From an uncultured Bacteroidales bacterium (GTDB lineage: Bacteria; Bacteroidota; Bacteroidia; Bacteroidales; WCHB1-69): DNA of 38,623 bases. The notes under the pieces were generated by a model. That model had not been told where the DNA came from. It worked only from the letters and a program-made list of their open reading frames with translations, and made no database searches. Below are positions 24,403-32,309 of the stretch, piece by piece (positions within the stretch are counted from its first letter, which is position 1; each line of letters starts with the position of its first letter). The stretch lies in NCBI GenBank assembly GCA_946186495.1, contig CAMHNQ010000026.1:1-38623 (forward strand). Direction: 5' to 3'. The translations under genes were made by a program, and so were the position numbers.

Positions 24403-27237
24403 TCACTCCCTCTCCCGCTCTTTGATGCATCGCACACTGTAACCTAACCCGTGGTGGAACAAGTCCTGTAAAATTTTGTCGCATTCATAACGCATTGTAT
24501 AGAGATCCTTTATAACGCTGTTTCCAACCCTTTTCGTGGACCAGAAGAATGTTTCGGTCAACAATCCTTCGTAGCGGTCTTTTTCGCCGTTGTAGAAGCC
24601 CGCCGGCAATGCCGTAAACCCGCTGCTGTTGCTTCCCCCGCCGTCAATCCAGTACATAGGGGATCTGAGCGCGTCCGCACCAAAGGCGTTAAGACTTTCG
24701 TATTTTTCCGGCGTGGGTAAATACCATCCATCCGGACAGATACCCTGGATGTGGCCGTGGCCGTTGTCGGCACCGTCGCGAATCGCAGCCTCGAAGCCGT
24801 AGAGCCGACCGTAGATGGCCACGTTCTCCGCTGTGTCAGGGTGGAAGAGGGATGCATACGCATATGTTTCGGGAATAGGGGTGCAGTCACTGTATCGGGT
24901 CGATTCGAGATTCCGTTGAGTCCAACAGTCACAGCCAATACGCACGCCGTGGTAGATGTTCCCCTCACAATCAATAGCGTCAGGACAGGGCGGAGAGGCT
25001 ATCACAACCCACTGTGTGCAGGTGTCGCTGCCTCCGCAGACGGTATCCGTCGCAATCCATGTGATGAGATGTTCACCTTCTGTGAAGAGACTGTCTGCAG
25101 GCATGTCGTTGAAAATGACGATAGGCCAATCCGATGTGTGGTAGATCGAAACCGTCCGATCGCGCTCAGGATGAATCCTGGTGACGCAGTCTCCAAAGTC
25201 CAAGGTGTCGTGAATATCAGGAGGACAATTGAGCTGTATAGTTGTTGTACAGGAGTTTACGACGACCACTGTGACCACGATGCTGTCGCAGCCGTTGCCG
25301 GCGGCCAGGGTGTCGTGGCGGATGTAGGTGCCGGGGCCGGTGATGTCGGGGATAGTGCGGTCCTCCACTGTCACCGCTCCGCCGATGACCTGTGAGACGG
25401 GTATCTCGTGGACGAGGGTGTCACGGGCGACGGGACGTGCATCGATGTGCAGGCGGACGATGTTGTCGCAACCGTTGGTGGTGGCTGTGCGGAGGACAAA
25501 GTCGAGGTCGGATCCCGGGACGGGGAGGACCGTCACGACGCTGTCGCTGGAGGAGACGGAGACCACCCCCTCTGCCGTCACGTCAATTGTCACCCCGGGA
25601 AGCTGGTCGCAGAGAATGGACATGGCCTCGCCATACAGGCAGACACTGATCGTCTCGTTTACCTCACGTGGCTGGTTGATAGTTAGATGCAAGTACGATA
25701 CGGTGTCTATGGTCATCCCCTCGACCACTTTCAGCCCGTGAAATTCGTGATATCCGGAGATGCCCAGGCTGTCGGGGAGCGGCTGCCCGTTCCACTGGAA
25801 ATCCCCGAGGTTGTCGTGCCAGGTGAGGCTGTCGGTGAGGGAGCGTTCACAGAGGTTGACCTCGTGGAGGGGTTCCACGACGACCACCGTGACCACGATG
25901 CTGTCGCAGCCGTTGCTGGCAGCCAGGGTGTCGTGGCGGATGTAGGTGCCGGGGCCGGTGATGTCGGGGATAGTGCGGTCGCAAATAGTTAGCTGGTTGC
26001 CAATAACTTGTGTGATTGGGATGTCGTAGTAGGTGGTGTCTCGTGGCACAAGGTGGCTTTCAATGTGAAGTTGTAACAAACGATCGCACCCTTCTAAACT
26101 CCGCTTTTTTATCCTGAAGTCTATGTTTTTATTAACTTCTTCTATATCAATATCATCAAATATTGGATGAATCGAAATGACATCGTTTTCTATCGTGAGT
26201 GTGATGTGCTCCTCTCCCTCGTAGGCCAGATTCAATGTGTCTCCATATAAACATATTGATAAGGTGTCGAATGATTCATGGTTAGGAAGAACGGTCAGGT
26301 TTAGGATCACGGTGCTATCGCATCCCTGGCTGGTCTGTAGTCTTTTTGTGATAGTGTAATTTCCTGTTAAAGACACGTTTATGCTGTCAAATAGAGGGGA
26401 GAAGGGGGAAGCGTATGGCAAGTGCGATACACAGGTGGTGTCCTGTAAAATGAATGTGTCTGGTTCATGGACGGTAACTGTGCTGGCCAGTTCGAGGGTG
26501 TCTGAGTTGAATCTGACCACAGCGTTGAAGGTTGAGGTGAAGTCAGGGCTGACCGTAGTGTCTGTTTTGGGGTAGTTGCTGATCCAAAAAGCCTCCACCT
26601 CCGAATGTTCAGGGAAATCTCGGACGGCGCGGATTTTGTTTGCCGTGCTGAAAGTGGTAATGTTGAATACCATGTCATCGCATAGGTAGTAGTACCTGGA
26701 GTTGCTCGGAATGCTCTGGCTTATGTAAAAGGTTGAACTCATATGGCTTGTACTCAGTAATGTGGATAGGTCTCCGCCATGCATGAGAAAAGCAGGTTGA
26801 AGCTGGCTGTAGAGTAAGACAAGGGAGTACAGTTGTAACAGGTCTGGTAAATACCACCCGTGTTCGGTATCGATGGCTTCTATCGCCGGGGAATGGCCAG
26901 AAGCCTTTAGTTTCAGGGTGTTCTGCATAGCATGGTCGGGCCAAGTCAGGTTTATGGCATCCCGATATTGGCTAAAGGAAGGGATGGTTGACAAAGACAG
27001 TTCGGAGATGGCGCTTCCGGTGTAAAGAGCGTGTTTCCCCTCGATGTCATTTAGTGCCACCACAGTGCCGCTGCGGGGGTTCTCCGGGTTTATGCTGAAA
27101 ATAATCCCCTTCGTTCCATCCTCGAAGGTGTATAGGTCGCCGATGGCGTAGGATTGTCCGGACAGTGGCTCAAAGCAAAGGAGACCGAAAACTGTACAAA
27201 GGAAAAAGTGCAATAATAATCCGTGATAATTATTCAT
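24403..27237 (-). CDS. Large exported repeat protein with FISUMP-like C-terminal domain
   Basis: This 944-aa protein has a signal peptide (about 1-28, ending LSGQ). Residues about 30-190 form a module beginning YAIGDLYTFEDGTKGIIF and containing HGWYLPDLLQL. The middle carries GCDS-type repeats (SQGCDSTVILNLTV, NGCDSIVVTVVVV twice) with paired cysteines. The C-terminal part (about 750-940) resembles the Fibrobacter succinogenes major paralogous domain: GCDCWTQRNLES, GHGHIQGICPDGWYLPTPEKYESL, SGFTALPAGFYNG, GYSVRCIKE. By family knowledge such domains occur on surface-exposed Bacteroidota and Fibrobacter proteins of unknown role. No T9SS sorting domain is visible at the C-terminus. Only 29 bases separate it from the 1569-aa gene upstream, so they are likely co-transcribed. 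The function is unknown. Confidence 0.85.
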   Translation of the reverse strand: MNNYHGLLLHFFLCTVFGLLCFEPLSGQSYAIGDLYTFEDGTKGIIFSINPENPRSGTVVALNDIEGKHALYTGSAISELSLSTIPSFSQYRDAINLTWPDHAMQNTLKLKASGHSPAIEAIDTEHGWYLPDLLQLYSLVLLYSQLQPAFLMHGGDLSTLLSTSHMSSTFYISQSIPSNSRYYYLCDDMVFNITTFSTANKIRAVRDFPEHSEVEAFWISNYPKTDTTVSPDFTSTFNAVVRFNSDTLELASTVTVHEPDTFILQDTTCVSHLPYASPFSPLFDSINVSLTGNYTITKRLQTSQGCDSTVILNLTVLPNHESFDTLSICLYGDTLNLAYEGEEHITLTIENDVISIHPIFDDIDIEEVNKNIDFRIKKRSLEGCDRLLQLHIESHLVPRDTTYYDIPITQVIGNQLTICDRTIPDITGPGTYIRHDTLAASNGCDSIVVTVVVVEPLHEVNLCERSLTDSLTWHDNLGDFQWNGQPLPDSLGISGYHEFHGLKVVEGMTIDTVSYLHLTINQPREVNETISVCLYGEAMSILCDQLPGVTIDVTAEGVVSVSSSDSVVTVLPVPGSDLDFVLRTATTNGCDNIVRLHIDARPVARDTLVHEIPVSQVIGGAVTVEDRTIPDITGPGTYIRHDTLAAGNGCDSIVVTVVVVNSCTTTIQLNCPPDIHDTLDFGDCVTRIHPERDRTVSIYHTSDWPIVIFNDMPADSLFTEGEHLITWIATDTVCGGSDTCTQWVVIASPPCPDAIDCEGNIYHGVRIGCDCWTQRNLESTRYSDCTPIPETYAYASLFHPDTAENVAIYGRLYGFEAAIRDGADNGHGHIQGICPDGWYLPTPEKYESLNAFGADALRSPMYWIDGGGSNSSGFTALPAGFYNGEKDRYEGLLTETFFWSTKRVGNSVIKDLYTMRYECDKILQDLFHHGLGYSVRCIKERERE
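25261..25362 (-). repeat. 102-bp direct repeat, copy 1
   Basis: It matches 25879-25980 with 3 differences in 102 bases. It encodes residues about 626-659, including DRTIPDITGPGTYIRHDTLA and NGCDSIVVTVVVV. Confidence 0.85.
25879..25980 (-). repeat. 102-bp direct repeat, copy 2
   Basis: This is the partner of 25261-25362, encoding residues about 420-453. The near identity, including at silent positions, suggests recent duplication or gene conversion within the gene. Confidence 0.85.
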
Positions 27238-27266
27238 GACAAGTGGTATATTAGATGGTTAAAATG

Positions 27267-30200
27267 TTAAAATTTGACTATGGGCAAGAGGTAAGTGCTG
27301 ATGGGTGATGAGGACAGGCTCAAGCGGTTGAAGTTGGTTATATAAAGGTTATTGCTCATGAGAGTGGAAGAGCAGAATTCGGTTCTGAAGGTGTTGATTC
27401 TGTCGTCCATGGTTTTCAGTTGTCGTAAAGTGTTGTTGACGGCCTTCATGTTATGTAAAAGGATCCCGATTTCCCCTAAAGAAGGCAGATACCAGCCGTA
27501 GGGGTCTTCTCCTGTGTCGAGAGTGTTGTGGTTGAAATAGTAGCAGTATGAAAACATGTAGTCGTCCGTGTAATTGCCGAATGCCAGCTCCGCAGAAGCC
27601 TTGTGGGTGAAAGTGTTATACTCACCGTCAATGTCGCAGAGTGCATTGCTCGCTAAGCCGTGGATCTTCATGTAAGTGGTGTAGAGAGGGTCTCTGCTTA
27701 CGAAACTTTTGCAGGTGAGGGCGGCGGCCAGACCGTGTGTCCCGGTGCTGTCCACGTGGAAGACCACCCCTTTCGCTGTCTTGCCGCTGGTCAGGAATTT
27801 TTCTGCGGAAAGGGTGCTGCCGTCTGTGCAAAGGACATGGCCGATTTGTACCTTTGGTATTAACAGGCTGTCAGTGTGGCTTTTTTCAGTGACGGAGACG
27901 TCGATGGTCAGTGTTACAGAATCCCCAATGCAGATGTCATGTGAAGGGCAGACCGCATTTACCAGGGTGAGGTCTAAAACTTCTATGAAATCACATCCGT
28001 CGGGCAGGGATGTCAGGTGTGCGTATAAGCCTGAGGAAGTGTAGAGGCTGTCGTGCCAAAGGTACCCTTCGCTGTTGAGGTTGGCGGCCGTCACTGCAGT
28101 CACATGCCTTTCGGGAGCTTCCACGGTGAGGTTGAAGTTGACGATGGAGTCGCAACCATGCCTGTCGGTCCCGTTGAAAGTCCTGCTGTACCAGTAGTTG
28201 CCGGCATTCCGCAACGCCTGGTTGACCTCTTGCGAGGAGACTATTTCCGGGACGACGCCATAAGTGTCGTTGTAAGTGTTTGTGCGGCTTTGGCAGACCC
28301 TGTCGTTCAAGGTCCGCCTGTTTTTCTGCCACACCTCGGCGATGGCAATGCCGGGAGCGCTTTCAATGATGGCTTCCCATGTCGGGCCGGGAGACGTCCT
28401 CCCCGCCGAGAGTATGGTGAGCGTCCTCCCGGCGGAGGTGATGAACTCGGGTGTCCTGCTCTTGGAATGGAGAATGCATATTAGCGAATCGTTGATGGCT
28501 TCGCTTCCTGAAAATATCATCAGCGAATGCATTGGTTTTAGATTTAATTTGTTGAATGTGAGTAAAATACGCTCTCCTTCGGAAACGGAAAACCGATGGG
28601 TGACCGTGTCTGTTGGGTTTGCGCCGCTGCTGTCGGTGGCATTGACCAAAAGGTAGCTTTGCCCGCAAGAAAACTCGGTGGCCCCCTCTGTCAGGGCCAA
28701 GGTGTCGGTTGCGAGACCGTACACGCTCGGACATGCCCCCTCCTGCTGCAAAGAGACGAACAGCGCTGTTCGTTGGCGGATGTCAGCCGTGTCAAAACGA
28801 GCCCAAATGCTGTCATGCAGGACGGTGTCGATTCTCAAAAGATCCCTCATTCCGTGGTTTTTGTACCAATGGAGGTAATAAGGGGGTGTTGTTGAGGCAG
28901 TTGCGAATAGCTGGGCTTCGCTGCCATGGCAGACGGTGTCGTGCCTCGTCAGTAGCGGGCAGGAAGAGGTGATGTCGTCGCGTAGGAGGATGTGCAGGGT
29001 GTCTTCATTGTTGGAAAAAAGGTAGTCACAGTTTTCGTCGCTTATGCTCAAAGGGTATATCATGGCTCGGGTCAGGGTGGCGAAAGTGTCCGTGACGGTT
29101 TCGCCGGAGAGGGCGGTGTAGGTGCGAGTCTCCGTTTCAGACGCATTCGCGTAAGCGACAGAGAAGGAGACGCTTCCGGAAACTGAGGAACTCTCTGTGC
29201 GGAAACGTACGGCTATAGGTTCGCCTGGGCAGATGGTGGTGTCAGGCGACAAGGTGAGCTGCGGGACTGCCGTGACATCCAGGAAGAGACTGTCCGAAAT
29301 CGCAACCTCGCAGCCGGACTGCCGCATGACGACCTTGTACCATCCGCTTCTGCTTCCCCGGGTTACTGCGAACTCCGGCTCCGCAACAGTGTCTGTGAAT
29401 CCGTCAGGTCCGGTCCATACGTAGTCCATGATCCCACCGGCGTTAAGGGCATGCGCCCGCAAGGTTGTGCCTTCGCAGGCGGAAACGGTTTTGCTGTTCC
29501 CGTCAAACCATACTCTTTGCAATCCTGTCAAAGTGTTGGGCTGTAGGTTGATATGGAAATAGTTGTTGCAGGAGTCTGTTACCAAACAAGACAGGGTCTG
29601 TGATCTGTGCATCGGGATGTTGGTGAATACCCCGGTACCGTTGGTCGCCAAAATGTTGCCCTGTTTGTCGGGAGCGTCGTACAAGGTGTAGATGTATGGC
29701 GGGGTGCCGTTGCTGGCCTCTATGTAGGCATCCCCTTCGGTGGAGCCAGTGTCGCAAAGAAGGGCGTAAGCTTTGACAAACTTCAGGTTGAACTCGTCGA
29801 AACGGAGTGTGTCGTAGCGGATGAAATCGTCCTCGCATACAGAATAATTGCCAACCGTGTGAAACTTGACCACATATTCCCCGGGTGTCGAAACGTTGAA
29901 TCCCATTGGGGGATCCTTGAAAATCTTTATGTTCAGGTAGGTGGGACTCGGGGCGGATATGACGTCGATTTGTGCCAAAGGGTATTGTATCGCAGTGTCG
30001 GTGGGCAGGCCTGTCTCTGGTGACGTGTTGTAAATGAGCCTCTTCACTCTCCCGGCCACGTAGTTCACGTACGCGTTCCCGCAATCCCGTTCAATCGTGA
30101 ACACGGGCTCTTCTTCGAACCCGGTTTCCCAGAAGTTGGCGAACACCACGTTTTTGACAACCCGGAATGTGTCGCACTCCGTGATGATTTCGAATTCGTA

Positions 30201-31976
30201 AGGCCCTGAGTATAAAGGACTGTCCTGGATAATCACTTTGTGTCCGTCCGCTATCCCGACGATGTTTGCGGTGTTGTCGTACCGTTCCTTTTGGATGTGC
30301 CAGCGCTTTTCATGACAGTTGTACACAGCCAGGAAGTTGAAACGGTTGTTAAGAGGACTTCTGATGAGCCTCACTACCAAACTGTCCATGTTCAGATGCC
30401 GTTTCGATGTGGTGGATAGGGATACCCACCGGGTGTCTGAGATGCAATTGCTGGATTCGCTGGAGGCAATCTCCCATACAGCGCATTCCTTTTTCTGGTA
30501 TTTGAAGTATAGTAGGGTGTCTCGGGTGGTATATAGTTCGCAGCCCTTGGCATCCACCAGCTTCCGTTCCACATATGCGTGGATGACGGAATCACCCGGG
30601 GACCCATAGAGATCCTCTACCTCCTCGTAGCGAAGGTATGTCCGGGTCGCAATGTCCTCGACAGTGTCCTTTTTAAAGACAGTCCCGTCTTGCATGTTTG
30701 TGTATATCCAGGTCAGAGGGTGTGTGTAATAGAATTGTTGGCCCATGGTTGACAAAGAGACATTGTGTCGGTCCTCCGGGTTATAGGGAGGCCAGTTGTT
30801 GTCATAATATCGTATGCTGTAGTTGTCACGGTGTCCGTAATGTGTAGTTGAGCAGTTGTCTATCTTTTTCGACGAGTCTTTGGTGTCCAGAGTGTCTCGC
30901 AGGAAGTAACTCTCGTTTGGCTTCAGTATGGTGAAATTGAAGGTTTGGGAAACGGTGCCGCATGTTTCAGATTTAAAATCCAAGAAGAATTTTTGATCTC
31001 GGATGTCACAATATCTGCCGATAGAATGAATCGTGTCAAAAAGGTGTATGCGTCCATCAGAATTTGTTTTGAAGGGTAGTTGCCTCCATTCTGTGGTTCC
31101 GAAACTTCCGTTTCTGAATCGGTATTGGGTGTGTGTGGAGAAAATCTCTTGTGGGCTTGTTACGTTTCTGTAGCTGATCGATAGGTGAATGACATTGCTA
31201 TCGGCAAAATTTCCGGATGCCGCGTACAGCATCGTGTAAGAGGGCAGTGGAAAGTTGATGACGCTCACACGCTGGTTCACGAACGGAAGCCCGTATCCGC
31301 AGCCGTCCTCTACAGTGAAATCCCAGTTTCCCCCGGGCAGACTGTCGATCGAGTAATAGTCCACGTAATCGTACTCGCGCATGTTTTGCCCTGTGTAGAG
31401 ATGTCCGTTGAACACTTCTGTACGCAGGGTGTCGCCACTGTCGTGATCCAGGACCGTGACATGATAAGGGAATCTCCCTCCTGTGATCTGGAGTTGCACT
31501 CTGCCGATGTCCATGCAGGGGAAGCTGGAGATTGTCCCACATGCCTTTTCTCCTAAGTAGGGATTGCCCGCCACCACCTCTACCATGGGATTGACATATT
31601 GTGAATTGATGGTGAGTACCGTATGGGTGTCTGTTTGCATGTATCCCCCGGCACCGTCATCCAGCAGCCCGCTCACCCCGATGATGTAGGTTCCATGGCC
31701 CAGAATGATGGAGTCTGTGCCGCCGGTGTAAAACCTGCCAGAGTAGTGTGCGGTGTCGGCCTCCGACAATTTGTAGTAGATACGCACCTGCGTCAAACCC
31801 GGCGGCATCGCTTCCAAAACCTGTCCGTTCTCGCCCAACAGTGTGTAGAGAATCCGGCCGTTGTTGTAACAGGTTGCATCCCTCGTCTCGAAAACCACCC
31901 GAAAGGTGCGTTGAGCTTCCAGATGCGAGGCTCCGATGATGAGCATGATTACCAATGATAATCCCAATTTTCTCAT
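27267..31976 (-). CDS. Very large exported surface protein, 1569 aa
   Basis: It starts with a signal peptide (MRKLGLSLVIMLIIGASHLEA). The N-terminal part has SprB-like beta-sandwich segments (GRVQLQITGGRFPYHVTVLD, GGNWDFTVEDGCGYG). Further Ig-like modules follow (GGIMDYVWTGPDGFTDTVAEPEF), plus at least one GCDS repeat (RHGCDSIVNFNLTVE). A C-terminal module of about 170 residues contains KGVVFHVDSTGTHGLAAAL and DPYGWYLPSLGEIGILL. This last module resembles the N-terminal module of the next gene downstream. No recognisable T9SS C-terminal sorting domain is seen; the protein ends STYLLPIVKF. Adhesion or a surface-stalk role is inferred from the repeat architecture only. Promoter and long leader lie at 31977-32163. 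Confidence 0.85.
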   Translation of the reverse strand: MRKLGLSLVIMLIIGASHLEAQRTFRVVFETRDATCYNNGRILYTLLGENGQVLEAMPPGLTQVRIYYKLSEADTAHYSGRFYTGGTDSIILGHGTYIIGVSGLLDDGAGGYMQTDTHTVLTINSQYVNPMVEVVAGNPYLGEKACGTISSFPCMDIGRVQLQITGGRFPYHVTVLDHDSGDTLRTEVFNGHLYTGQNMREYDYVDYYSIDSLPGGNWDFTVEDGCGYGLPFVNQRVSVINFPLPSYTMLYAASGNFADSNVIHLSISYRNVTSPQEIFSTHTQYRFRNGSFGTTEWRQLPFKTNSDGRIHLFDTIHSIGRYCDIRDQKFFLDFKSETCGTVSQTFNFTILKPNESYFLRDTLDTKDSSKKIDNCSTTHYGHRDNYSIRYYDNNWPPYNPEDRHNVSLSTMGQQFYYTHPLTWIYTNMQDGTVFKKDTVEDIATRTYLRYEEVEDLYGSPGDSVIHAYVERKLVDAKGCELYTTRDTLLYFKYQKKECAVWEIASSESSNCISDTRWVSLSTTSKRHLNMDSLVVRLIRSPLNNRFNFLAVYNCHEKRWHIQKERYDNTANIVGIADGHKVIIQDSPLYSGPYEFEIITECDTFRVVKNVVFANFWETGFEEEPVFTIERDCGNAYVNYVAGRVKRLIYNTSPETGLPTDTAIQYPLAQIDVISAPSPTYLNIKIFKDPPMGFNVSTPGEYVVKFHTVGNYSVCEDDFIRYDTLRFDEFNLKFVKAYALLCDTGSTEGDAYIEASNGTPPYIYTLYDAPDKQGNILATNGTGVFTNIPMHRSQTLSCLVTDSCNNYFHINLQPNTLTGLQRVWFDGNSKTVSACEGTTLRAHALNAGGIMDYVWTGPDGFTDTVAEPEFAVTRGSRSGWYKVVMRQSGCEVAISDSLFLDVTAVPQLTLSPDTTICPGEPIAVRFRTESSSVSGSVSFSVAYANASETETRTYTALSGETVTDTFATLTRAMIYPLSISDENCDYLFSNNEDTLHILLRDDITSSCPLLTRHDTVCHGSEAQLFATASTTPPYYLHWYKNHGMRDLLRIDTVLHDSIWARFDTADIRQRTALFVSLQQEGACPSVYGLATDTLALTEGATEFSCGQSYLLVNATDSSGANPTDTVTHRFSVSEGERILLTFNKLNLKPMHSLMIFSGSEAINDSLICILHSKSRTPEFITSAGRTLTILSAGRTSPGPTWEAIIESAPGIAIAEVWQKNRRTLNDRVCQSRTNTYNDTYGVVPEIVSSQEVNQALRNAGNYWYSRTFNGTDRHGCDSIVNFNLTVEAPERHVTAVTAANLNSEGYLWHDSLYTSSGLYAHLTSLPDGCDFIEVLDLTLVNAVCPSHDICIGDSVTLTIDVSVTEKSHTDSLLIPKVQIGHVLCTDGSTLSAEKFLTSGKTAKGVVFHVDSTGTHGLAAALTCKSFVSRDPLYTTYMKIHGLASNALCDIDGEYNTFTHKASAELAFGNYTDDYMFSYCYYFNHNTLDTGEDPYGWYLPSLGEIGILLHNMKAVNNTLRQLKTMDDRINTFRTEFCSSTLMSNNLYITNFNRLSLSSSPISTYLLPIVKF

Positions 31977-32155
31977 AATAAACGTGTTTGTGATTGGTTT
32001 AATAATTGTTTATGGAGTGTTGATTTGCTTCTTTGCCTTGATGTGAGTTTTTATGGTTGCAATATATTGATATGTAGTTGTTTATGTTCTGTTTGGTTGA
32101 AATATTAAGTATTAATTGTTAAAATGTTATTCGGTGTTTCCTGTTTTCTTGGCGG

Positions 32156-32163
32156 CAAAGATA
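32156..32163 (-). promoter_or_regulatory. -7 promoter box for the 1569-aa protein gene
   Basis: The minus strand reads TATCTTTG, an exact match to TAnnTTTG. Transcription would begin near 32149, leaving a leader of roughly 170 bases, which is unusually long compared with the 15-50 bases after the other -7 boxes in this window. Confidence 0.6.
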
Positions 32164-32249
32164 GAAAAATATTTCATATAAAACTATATGTTATTAAAAA
32201 ATATTTTCCGTTAACTTTTTTAACTATTAACAGTTAAAAATAAAATGCC

Positions 32250-32286
32250 AAAAAAAAGCCCAAATCGGAAGGGATTCGGGCTTTTT
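32250..32286 (-). terminator. Intrinsic terminator of the giant repeat gene
   Basis: On the minus strand the hairpin arms are AAAAAGCCC and GGGCTTTTT, with an imperfect inner stem (GAATC/GATTT). A run of eight T's follows. It lies 23 bases past the stop at 32310. Confidence 0.85.
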
Positions 32287-32309
32287 GGTGGAAAATAGTC
32301 TGAAAAAGA

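Larger units (their letters stand above)
31977..32309. other. 333-bp non-coding interval between two giant genes
   Basis: The interval holds the -7 box of the 1569-aa gene (32156-32163), a leader of about 170 A/T-rich bases running to the ATG at 31976, and the terminator of the upstream giant gene (32250-32286). No short coding frame with a convincing start was seen, and no known riboswitch was recognised in the leader. Confidence 0.6.
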
